From Nitrospira sp. (GTDB taxonomy: Bacteria; Nitrospirota; Nitrospiria; Nitrospirales; Nitrospiraceae), in contig SWDM01000015.1 in assembly GCA_005116835.1 (NCBI GenBank), positions 1 to 47,092 of the forward strand: a DNA stretch of 47,092 nt. The letters are read 5' to 3'. The notes under the pieces were generated by a model that ran no database searches, had not been told where the DNA came from, and saw nothing but the letters and a program-made list of their open reading frames with translations. Both the position numbers and the translations under genes were made by a program. Shown here piece by piece: positions 24,290 to 31,160 of the stretch (position 1 is its first letter; each line of letters begins with the position of its first letter).

Positions 24290-25356
24290 GGCAATTTATC
24301 GAAGGTAAGACCATTCTCGTGACGGGCGGCACCGGCTCCATCGGATCGGAGATCGTCCGGCAACTCTTGACCTACGATCCCAAGATGGTGCGCGTGTTGT
24401 CCCGTAGCGAGCACATGCAATATCAGTTGATTCGGGAGTTGGGGCGTCTTCCGAATCTTGTGTGCTTTATCGGAGACGTGCGGAACGCCGAACGGCTCAA
24501 CAGGGCCTCGGTTGAAGCCGATGTCATCTTTCACGTTGCCGCAATGAAACATGTGCCCCTGTGCGAGTTCAACGCATTCGAGGCCATTGAGTCGAATGTG
24601 ATAGGGGCCCAGAACGTCATCAACGCGGCTATCACGAACAAAGTGAAACAGGTTGTCGCCATCAGCACGGACAAGGCAGTCAATCCGATGAATGTCATGG
24701 GTGCAACGAAACTGCTGGCGGAAAAACTGTTCACGAGCGCGCACCACTATGCCGGTGTCAGCGGGACCAAATTCGCCTGCGTTCGCTTCGGCAATGTGCT
24801 GGGGTCCCGAGGCTCGGTCGTCCCGGCTTGGATCGATCAGATCGTCAAAGGCCAGCCGGTGACGATTACCGATCCGGATATGACCCGTTTCTTCTTGTCG
24901 ATCCCGCAAGCCGTCAGCCTAGTCTTCAAGGCCATGAACCGCATGGTCGGAGGGGAGATATTCATCTTGAAGATGCCGGTGTTGCGCATGGGGGATCTGG
25001 CCGAGGCAGTCATTCAGCATTTCTCACCGGAGCAGGCTCCCGATGCGACAGCGACCGAACTGAAGGTCGTCGGCATCAGGCCTGGCGAGAAGATGTATGA
25101 GCTTCTCATGTCGGAAGACGAAGCGGCCATCGCGCTGGAAGTCGATGAGATGTTCATTATCCCGCCGCATATTGAAATTCCCCATCGGGGCCTGATGCGA
25201 CGCACCTATGAAGGAGCCGAACCGGCGCCGACGGCAGGATACGACTCCCGGCGCGACCTGCCGCTGGGGCGCCGGTCGATTCTGCACATGTTGCAAGAGG
25301 TATTTCCGGAACGCGATCGGCGCCAGATCCCACACCGTGCGGCCCTCACGGCATAG
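24286..25356 (+). CDS. UDP-GlcNAc 4,6-dehydratase family (LegB/PseB/CapE-like)
   Basis: A 356-residue polysaccharide biosynthesis SDR. GGTGSIGSEIVRQLL is at about 14-28; HVAAMKHVPLCEFNAFEAIESNVIGAQNVI and STDKAVNPMNVMGATK follow. The usual YxxxK tyrosine is Met (MGATK), as known in the SMK triad of WbpM/CapE-type dehydratases. The reaction makes a 4-keto-6-deoxy sugar, the first committed step toward bacillosamine, legionaminic or pseudaminic sugars, and supplies the aminotransferase encoded at 16023. ATGA overlap couples it to the previous gene. Confidence 0.9.
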   Translation: MRQFIEGKTILVTGGTGSIGSEIVRQLLTYDPKMVRVLSRSEHMQYQLIRELGRLPNLVCFIGDVRNAERLNRASVEADVIFHVAAMKHVPLCEFNAFEAIESNVIGAQNVINAAITNKVKQVVAISTDKAVNPMNVMGATKLLAEKLFTSAHHYAGVSGTKFACVRFGNVLGSRGSVVPAWIDQIVKGQPVTITDPDMTRFFLSIPQAVSLVFKAMNRMVGGEIFILKMPVLRMGDLAEAVIQHFSPEQAPDATATELKVVGIRPGEKMYELLMSEDEAAIALEVDEMFIIPPHIEIPHRGLMRRTYEGAEPAPTAGYDSRRDLPLGRRSILHMLQEVFPERDRRQIPHRAALTA

Positions 25357-25366
25357 CCAGTCATGA

Positions 25367-25480
25367 GGCAGGTCGATAGGCTGAAGGTATTCAGGCTGAA
25401 GTGTTCGGAATTCCGACCTTCGGCCTTTAGCCTAAAATCCTTCAGTCTGTGCTCGTAGCCTTCAGTCTGAACCCCTGAGC
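25367..25480. repeat. Family F inverted repeat, second copy
   Basis: ATAGGCTGAAGGTATTCAGG, core GTGTTCGGAATTCCGACCTTC, then inverted TTCAGTCTGTGCTCG, TTCAGTCTGAACCCC. It occupies nearly all of the gap before the large Maf gene. Confidence 0.75.
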
Positions 25481-25510
25481 GATGACCATCGCTCTATCGA
25501 AAGGACTCCC

Positions 25511-28156
25511 ATGAGTTTCCTCGAACAGAACCTCACTATCATGGAAACGCGCGATCCGGAGTTGGCTGCGCTCATGCGCAGCGACCTTGATTGCAGTCAT
25601 ATCGAGGTCCTCCCTTCTCAGCAGCCCGACGCGATGACGGCACGGGTGACCTTGCCGTCCGGTGAACAAGTCTTGCTTCACAATCTGGAAGATCCCATCG
25701 GCAGCGCCCTCCGGTCGGCGGAGAAGTACAACTTAAAGTCGGAGAATGCCTCGATCATGCTTGGGTTTGGGTTGGGGTATTTAGCCAGGGAATTTGCGAA
25801 GAAGTTGGAGGAGAAACATCCGATTATCATCTGCGAAGCGGACCCGGCTATTTTGAAGACCGCGCTCATGTATGTGGATCTGCACGAGGTGCTGGAATCC
25901 GAATATGTCAAGATTTTGGTGGGCAAGCAGATTCCCCTGCATGACTGGATCCATAGATTGGCAACCAAGTTCATGACGGCCAAGGTGGATGTCATTTCGT
26001 ATGCCCCTTCCCTCCGCCTCGATCCGAAGGCCTACGGGGAACTGGAGGCAGTTGCAAAGAAGGAGTCCATGGCCATCATCCTGAACCGGAATACGACCCT
26101 GAAAGCCGGAGCAAGAATGATGGAGAATATGCTGTTGAACTTTCCGGACGTGTTGCGTTCGTCGGGAGTGAAACGTCTCGGAAATTTGTTTCAGGGAAGA
26201 CCTGCGGTGTTGGTTGCAGCGGGGCCTTCCCTGGAAAAGAACATACATTTGCTTCGAGAGTTGAAGGGGCGCGCAGTGATTATCGCAGTGGACACGGCTC
26301 TACGACTGCTGTTGCCTCTTGGTATCAAGCCGGATATCGTGACCACGATCGATTTCAATCAGGTGAATTTCCAGAAGTTTGCTAATGTGCCGATCGATTC
26401 GGATATCTCGCTCGTGTACCACCCCGGCGGCTACTACGAAAGTATCCGAGCCTTTCAGGGGCCGCGGTTCACTTCGTCACAGGTGCCGAACAGAATCCCT
26501 GCCTGGCTCATGCAATATGTGGAGGACAAGGGAGGGCTCGCCTCCGGCACGACTGTGGCGCATATGTCGTTCTCTCTCGCAAGGCACATGGGTTGTAACC
26601 CTATTGTATTGATGGGGCAGGATCTGGCCTTTCCCAAGAATCAGGTCCATGCCGGCGATCTCTCGTTGTGGAAGATCGATACCAGCGATATGGAGACGAT
26701 CGACGATATCTTCGGTGAGCCGGTCGGCAGCATGACCTCCTTCAAACATGCGATTTACCATTTTGAAAAGGCCTTCGCGGAGACCGAGGCGACCATTATC
26801 GACGCAACCGAAGCCGGCGCGAAGAAGCAGGGAGCCCGTCCGATGCGTCTGCGTGAGGTTATCGACGAGTACTGCAACATCCCGGCGATCGATATCAAGG
26901 GCCTACTGCGAGAGGCGGGCAAGACGCTGGAACTCGTACAGATGGGCGATCTGCTTCGCGACATGGACTTTATCAGCGCGGAGTTCGATTGCATCGCGAA
27001 AGAGGCGGGGGACGTGCTGGCGGTAACGGGCAAACTCAAGAAAAAGATCGACAAGGGCCAAATGGACGACGAGCAATTCTGCAGGCTTTCCGAGAAGGCC
27101 GAGCGGCTGACGCAGCAAATGGACGGCCATGGTCGTGCGCTCTATCTCATGGGAGAACAGAATTACGCGCTGGAACTGTACATGATGCAGCACGGAATTG
27201 CGGTGATTGATGAGATCGAAGACCTCGACGAGAAGGTCAAGCAACAAGTGGAACGGGCCGCTGTTTATTATCCCAGCGTCGCCCGTGCCGCAGCGAATTT
27301 TAAGAAGCCGCTGGATCGGCTGATTGACCGCTTGAAACGAGCCCAGGTGTTGGAATCGCATCCGCTTGGAGTCGATGCGACGGCGGAAGATTGGTATCAG
27401 CGCGGGGTGGCATACGGCAAGATTGAATATGGGCGGGAGGCGCTCCAGTGCGTTCAGGAGTCCTTGGTTCGTAAGCCAGATCACGTGCCTGCCTTAAAGC
27501 TTGCAGCCCGTCTCTTTCTGGATGGCAATCGGACGAAAGAGGCCCTAGCCCTGTTAGAGAGGTTGAAAGGGCTCACACGATCCGATCGCAAGCTGGAAGG
27601 GTTGAGGCAGGACGCGCAGGAGAAGTCCCAAGCATGGGAAACACGTACCGTGCGCTTGAAAGAAGAGTTCGAAGGGAAGGCTCATACAGACTCCCTTGAA
27701 GAGGCCGGGTGGTTTTATTACCGGACGAAAGATTATCGGCGGGCCGTCTCCATGTTGACGCAAGCGGTGTTGCAGCAGCCAACCGCTGAAGGCTACGCGA
27801 AGCTGGGCCATGCCAGGCTGAAGTTGGAGCAGCGAGACGGCGCAGTCGAAGCCTGGGAACAGGCGCTGGCGCTCGATTCGACCCGCGCCGATCTGTACAA
27901 GGCGATGGGGGACTTGGCCTTAGAACAAGGGTCTGACGAACAGGCCGAGGCTTTTCTCCAAGAGGCCTGCCGATTGGAAGAGGACGATCTCGATGCCTTC
28001 GAGAAACTGGCGCGTCTCTATCTCAAACGTGGAGCCAACATGGAAGCGGGTCTTTGCTATGAGAACATGCTTCGCTTGGTGCCCAATCGGACAGACCTCA
28101 TGATGCAGATTGCAGTCCTCTATCAACGGCAAGTCACGATGGCGACGACGCAGTAG
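25511..28156 (+). CDS. Maf-type DUF115 flagellin glycosyltransferase with C-terminal TPRs
   Basis: An 881-residue protein. Residues about 60-200 form the N-terminal Maf domain (ASIMLGFGLGYLAREFAKKL, then IIICEADPAIL). Residues about 215-430 form the DUF115 core (NLFQGRPAVLVAAGPSLEKNIHLLRELKGRAVIIAVDTALRLLLPLGIKPDIVTTIDF, then TTVAHMSFSLARHMGCNPIVLMGQDLAFPKNQVH). From about 630 to 870 there are TPR-like helical repeats (AEDWYQRGVAYGKIEYGREALQCVQ, YAKLGHARLKLEQRDGAVEAWEQAL, LYKAMGDLALEQGSDEQAEAFLQEA). Maf proteins add nonulosonic acids to flagellin. TPRs probably bind flagellin or its chaperone. The gene lies between the nonulosonate genes and fliC. Confidence 0.9.
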   Translation: MSFLEQNLTIMETRDPELAALMRSDLDCSHIEVLPSQQPDAMTARVTLPSGEQVLLHNLEDPIGSALRSAEKYNLKSENASIMLGFGLGYLAREFAKKLEEKHPIIICEADPAILKTALMYVDLHEVLESEYVKILVGKQIPLHDWIHRLATKFMTAKVDVISYAPSLRLDPKAYGELEAVAKKESMAIILNRNTTLKAGARMMENMLLNFPDVLRSSGVKRLGNLFQGRPAVLVAAGPSLEKNIHLLRELKGRAVIIAVDTALRLLLPLGIKPDIVTTIDFNQVNFQKFANVPIDSDISLVYHPGGYYESIRAFQGPRFTSSQVPNRIPAWLMQYVEDKGGLASGTTVAHMSFSLARHMGCNPIVLMGQDLAFPKNQVHAGDLSLWKIDTSDMETIDDIFGEPVGSMTSFKHAIYHFEKAFAETEATIIDATEAGAKKQGARPMRLREVIDEYCNIPAIDIKGLLREAGKTLELVQMGDLLRDMDFISAEFDCIAKEAGDVLAVTGKLKKKIDKGQMDDEQFCRLSEKAERLTQQMDGHGRALYLMGEQNYALELYMMQHGIAVIDEIEDLDEKVKQQVERAAVYYPSVARAAANFKKPLDRLIDRLKRAQVLESHPLGVDATAEDWYQRGVAYGKIEYGREALQCVQESLVRKPDHVPALKLAARLFLDGNRTKEALALLERLKGLTRSDRKLEGLRQDAQEKSQAWETRTVRLKEEFEGKAHTDSLEEAGWFYYRTKDYRRAVSMLTQAVLQQPTAEGYAKLGHARLKLEQRDGAVEAWEQALALDSTRADLYKAMGDLALEQGSDEQAEAFLQEACRLEEDDLDAFEKLARLYLKRGANMEAGLCYENMLRLVPNRTDLMMQIAVLYQRQVTMATTQ

Positions 28157-28298
28157 GCGTGAAACGTCGTTCGTGAAGCGTATCTCGTGAAGCGTGAGAC
28201 ATGCGGGAAAGACATAAAGCGTCCGAATCCGGAACTGAAAACGCTTCACGCTTCACGAACGACGCTTCACTCACCGGAGACGCTTCACGTTTCACGAC
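28157..28298. repeat. Family B element overlapping the start of the sialidase-like gene
   Basis: Left words GCGTGAAACGTCGTTCGTGAAG start 1 bp after the Maf stop; core GCGTCCGAATCCGGAAC at about 28219-28235; right words TTCACGCTTCACGAACGACG and TTCACGTTTCACG. The downstream half is read in frame as the first 33 or so residues of the next protein. Confidence 0.85.
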
Positions 28299-29358
28299 CC
28301 TTGAGACATCTGTTGTCTACAAGGGTTATCAGGATGAGGCCTTGTTTCCCGGCCTCACTCGTGCCGCGAACGGAGATATCCTCGTTAGTTTCTGCACTCA
28401 GTTCGATTGTCAGCCTGGAGGGGAGGCGTTTCTTCTTCGTTCCTTGGATGAAGGCCGGACGTGGGAACCCCCTGTTGCACTGGTGCGTTCTAAGAAATCT
28501 GACGGCTGTATCAACCTCTCGGTGGGCCTCAACACGCTAAAGGATGGGACGGTTCTCTATCCTTGTTGCGATACAAAGATCACTCGCAAGTGGGATCGGC
28601 ACGAAGCGGATCTCATCATTCTGCGTTCGCTCGATCATGGGGCCACATGGTCCGATCCGGTCCCGATCCCTACCGGCGTAATCGAACCCTTTGCTTATGG
28701 CAGGATCATTGAGCTGAGAAATGGGGATCTTCTCTGTCCGATTTGGGGGAAGGGGCGATCGGACGAAGCCTGGCGGACTGGCTTGGTTCGTTCGCGAGAC
28801 GGCGGACTCACATGGGGAGAACATATCACGATCGGGTACGATCCTCACACGAGGATCCCTACGCCACAAAACGATGTCACGCATTGCGCCGGATTCAACG
28901 AAGCGACGTTGGTGGAGTTGCCTAACGAGCGTATCCTGGCCGTTCTGCGCCAGCAAGGGGTGGGCCCAAACATAAGACAAATGTTCCAGAGCCAGTCCTT
29001 GGATGGCGGCCTTACCTGGTCAGAGCCTCAGCCGGTTGCGCTGTGGGGCACGTCTCCGTCCCTCCATCTGACTGCATCGGGGCTGCTGCTCCTTGGATAT
29101 CGGAACCATATGGGAAATCCTCAAGGGCTTGAGGCTGCCGGTGTCGGCATCAGCCTGAGCGAGGATTTCGGCGCGACATGGACCGAACATCGGTTGCTCG
29201 AAGATCCCCAAGGCTATCGATATCAACATGAGTTTGAAGCAGGCTATCCGGCATTCTTCGACCTCGATGGCCATCGGACTCTGGTCGTGTTTTATAGTTT
29301 CGATCCGGCCAGTGCGCCTCACCGCTATCTAGGTGCCAATGTGCTCAGCCTGGCGTGA
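28201..29358 (+). CDS. Sialidase-like protein with five Asp-boxes (BNR repeats)
   Basis: A 385-residue beta-propeller protein. Five Asp-box motifs are visible: SLDEGRTW, SLDHGATW, SRDGGLTW, SLDGGLTW and SEDFGATW. The first propeller blade (LFPGLTRAANGDILVSF) resembles the FRIP-type start of sialidases. Such enzymes cleave terminal sialic or related nonulosonic acids, and its place at the end of a nonulosonate island suggests trimming or recycling of that sugar. No signal peptide is seen. Residues 1-33 come from a family B repeat, and I see no better in-frame start. The true start is uncertain, and catalytic residues were not mapped. Confidence 0.75.
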   Translation: MRERHKASESGTENASRFTNDASLTGDASRFTTLETSVVYKGYQDEALFPGLTRAANGDILVSFCTQFDCQPGGEAFLLRSLDEGRTWEPPVALVRSKKSDGCINLSVGLNTLKDGTVLYPCCDTKITRKWDRHEADLIILRSLDHGATWSDPVPIPTGVIEPFAYGRIIELRNGDLLCPIWGKGRSDEAWRTGLVRSRDGGLTWGEHITIGYDPHTRIPTPQNDVTHCAGFNEATLVELPNERILAVLRQQGVGPNIRQMFQSQSLDGGLTWSEPQPVALWGTSPSLHLTASGLLLLGYRNHMGNPQGLEAAGVGISLSEDFGATWTEHRLLEDPQGYRYQHEFEAGYPAFFDLDGHRTLVVFYSFDPASAPHRYLGANVLSLA

Positions 29359-29534
29359 GGGACTCAGGGGATAAGGGGGTAAAGGGGAGACGGGTGAAGA
29401 AGCTCTGAGTTCGAAGCTCTGAGTTCTGAGTTTCTGGAACTTCGGACCTCGGATGCTCCTCCGTCTCGGCTTTCTTATTCGTCTCTCACTCAGAACCCAG
29501 AACTCAGAACTTCGTGTCGCGCCTGCCGCGCACG
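29359..29534. repeat. Family E arm plus family A element
   Basis: 29359-29391 has GGGGATAAGGGGGTAAAGGGG, one arm of the octamer family. About 29392-29534 is family A in reverse orientation (core TGGAACTTCGGACCTCGGAT, then CGGCTTTCTTATTCG; flank GCGCCTGCCGCGCACGT). It lies between two convergent genes. Confidence 0.8.
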
Positions 29535-29543
29535 TCTTACGTT

Positions 29544-29945
29544 TCACGAACGACGCGTCACGCGGAACTGGCCCGCGAGCTGCGAGTCGAGACCCATATC
29601 GGACAGGCCGTGAAAATGGGCTCCCGCCTCAATGGAAATTGCCGGAGTGCGAATGTTGCCGATCAAGGTTCCCGGATTGAGGATTTTGATTTTCTCCGAG
29701 GCAATGACAGTGCCATTGATATTACCGCTCGTGACTAAAATTCCTGCCGTGATGTTTCCCCTGATCACTGCGAGCGCTCCGATAGTCAATGTTCCAGTTG
29801 AATGGATCTCTCCCTCGAGATGACCGTCGATCCGAACATTTCCGTCCGAGGTCAGGATGCCATGGAAGGTTACGTCCTTTCCAAGGTATGTAAAGGCTTC
29901 ATGTCCCGTCACCGACCCAGGCTCACTTGTTCCAGACGCCCACAT
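29544..29945 (-). CDS. Bactofilin (polymer-forming cytoskeletal protein)
   Basis: A 133-residue bactofilin. Residues about 18-115 form the right-handed beta-helix of short repeats (TYLGKDVTFHGILTSDGNVRIDGHLEGEI, then TLTIGALAVIRGNITA, ILVTSGNINGTVI). Bactofilins polymerise without nucleotide and act in cell shape, polar organisation and, in some species, motility. The start has AGGAGGAACT before ATG. The last residues (FRVTRRS) and the stop codon are encoded by family B repeat words (CGTCGTTCGTGA on the coding strand). Confidence 0.9.
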   Translation of the reverse strand: MWASGTSEPGSVTGHEAFTYLGKDVTFHGILTSDGNVRIDGHLEGEIHSTGTLTIGALAVIRGNITAGILVTSGNINGTVIASEKIKILNPGTLIGNIRTPAISIEAGAHFHGLSDMGLDSQLAGQFRVTRRS

Positions 29946-29983
29946 AGTTCCTCCTAATCCGGATCATTCATGAGCGAGACTGA

Positions 29984-30138
29984 CGCGGCACGAAGTTCTG
30001 AGTTCGAAGTTCTGAGTTCTGAGTTTCAGAAACTTCGGACCTCGAACTCTCTCCCTCTCGGCTTTCTTATCCGCCTCTCACTCAGAACTCAGAACTCAGA
30101 ACTCAGAACCCAGAACCCAGAACTTCTTCACCCGCTTT
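29984..30138. repeat. Family A element between the two bactofilin genes
   Basis: Arms GAAGTTCTGAGTTCGAAGTT and CTCAGAACTCAGAACTCAG around the core CAGAAACTTCGGACCTCGAA, then CTCGGCTTTCTTATCCGCC. It has the longest right arm, with about seven heptamers. Confidence 0.82.
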
Positions 30139-30639
30139 CTAGGCATTGGCTCGTTTGAGGGGTGCGACGTCTGAATCGTCGTCGGATTGGAGCGACGTTT
30201 CGCGCGGAATTTCCCGGACTGCTTGTGTCATTTGGAGTGTCCCGTTGAAGGATACTCCGTCCTCAATCGAGAGCATTGGGGTCTTTACTCCGCCATTGAG
30301 CACAGCAGGAGCCATCAGTTTGACTTTTGTCATGGCGACGACATCGCCGGTGATTTTTCCCATGCACACAATAGTTCCCGCCCTTACCTTTGCGGTGATG
30401 ACCGCTTCTTCTCCAACCAACAGGGTTCCCTCTGTGTGGATTTCACCGTCAAGGAATCCGTCGATTCTTACGGTTCCGTTGTAGGAAATCGCTCCCTTAA
30501 ATTCGACCCCTGTGCCGATGAAGGCTACGATGGTGTCTGCCGACTCCGGCTGGGTGCTCGGAGATGTTGGTATGCCTTTGTCAAAACTTGCAAGGTATGG
30601 CGAGGAACGTCTGGTCTCCGGCTTGTCTGGCTGCCACAT
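30139..30639 (-). CDS. Bactofilin, second copy
   Basis: A 166-residue bactofilin from ATG 30639, which has AAGGAG about 8 bases upstream; the longer open frame before it runs into repeat DNA and is not credible. A disordered N-terminus to about residue 42 (MWQPDKPETRRSSP) is followed by the beta-helix at about 43-140 (VAFIGTGVEFKGAISYNGTVRIDGFLDGEIHTEGTLLVGEEAVI, then ITGDVVAMTKVKL). The C-terminal tail is charged. Upstream and collinear with the first bactofilin, with a family A repeat between. Two adjacent bactofilins may copolymerise; a link to flagellar placement is inferred from position only. Confidence 0.9.
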   Translation of the reverse strand: MWQPDKPETRRSSPYLASFDKGIPTSPSTQPESADTIVAFIGTGVEFKGAISYNGTVRIDGFLDGEIHTEGTLLVGEEAVITAKVRAGTIVCMGKITGDVVAMTKVKLMAPAVLNGGVKTPMLSIEDGVSFNGTLQMTQAVREIPRETSLQSDDDSDVAPLKRANA

Positions 30640-30765
30640 GATGGGTTCTCCTTGGTTAGTGTCGGTAAAGTTTAACTCAGTTACTGTTATGAGCTGTATC
30701 GGTCGGTCGTGCCCAAATGCTGAGCATTGAACGTATTGGGTATGTCGTTCCTGAAGCGCGCGGCA

Positions 30766-30910
30766 GGAAGTTCTGAGTTTGAAGTTCTGAGTTCTGAGTT
30801 TTGGGAACTTCGGACCTCGAACCTTCGTCCCTCCCACCACTCTCGCACGTTTTGGATTTTTTATCCGTCTTTAACTCAAAACTCAGAACTCAGAACTCAG
30901 AACTTCTTCG
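30766..30910. repeat. Family A element upstream of fliC
   Basis: GAAGTTCTGAGTTTGAAGTT, then core TGGGAACTTCGGACCTCGAA and a diverged TTTTTTATCCGTC, then AACTCAAAACTCAGAACTCAG. The 521 bp gap between the bactofilin and fliC otherwise holds the sigma-28 promoter and a leader of about 140 nt; nothing else is evident. Confidence 0.8.
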
Positions 30911-30985
30911 CCAGTCGCTCGCGGACTAGTAATCCGCAGGAACCGCCAGCAACCGGCATTGTCCCGTACTAGGCCCGTATGCCTC

Positions 30986-31013
30986 TCAAGTCCATCGAGC
31001 CATCATCCGATAA
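30986..31013 (+). promoter_or_regulatory. Sigma-28 (FliA) promoter for flagellin
   Basis: TCAAGTCC at 30986-30993, a 12 bp spacer, TCCGATAA at 31006-31013. It is placed about 150 bp before the flagellin start. Flagellin is the standard FliA-dependent gene, so this site anchors the local consensus. Confidence 0.78.
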
Positions 31014-31019
31014 ACAGGC

Positions 31020-31160
31020 CATGCAAACTCATGAACAAAGGGAAAGGAGGTAGCTAGCGAAACGGTCTCGGTGCAATGAGATGACACAGATCAGGCCGGC
31101 GACATGGACGTTGCGGCGTTTTAATGTTCCAGTTTTGTATTTGTTACGGAGGAATTTCCA
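31020..31160 (+). promoter_or_regulatory. fliC 5' leader with candidate CsrA-binding GGA motifs
   Basis: The leader contains AAAGGGAAAGGAGGTAG at 31037-31053 and the ribosome site ACGGAGGAA at 31146-31154. Known CsrA sites have GGA cores, often one overlapping the ribosome site. With csrA-fliW in the same locus, translational repression of fliC is plausible. Folding was not computed. Confidence 0.45.

Noticed and set aside
30640-30840. N-terminal extension of the second bactofilin to 30840
   Set aside because: It would be translated from family A repeat DNA; ATG 30639 has a good ribosome site and gives a normal bactofilin length.
31021-31053. Ten-codon ORF (starting MQTHEQ) in the fliC leader
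   Set aside because: There is no ribosome site before it and its end overlaps a purine tract that can be explained as CsrA/ribosome-type sequence. Too short to support.
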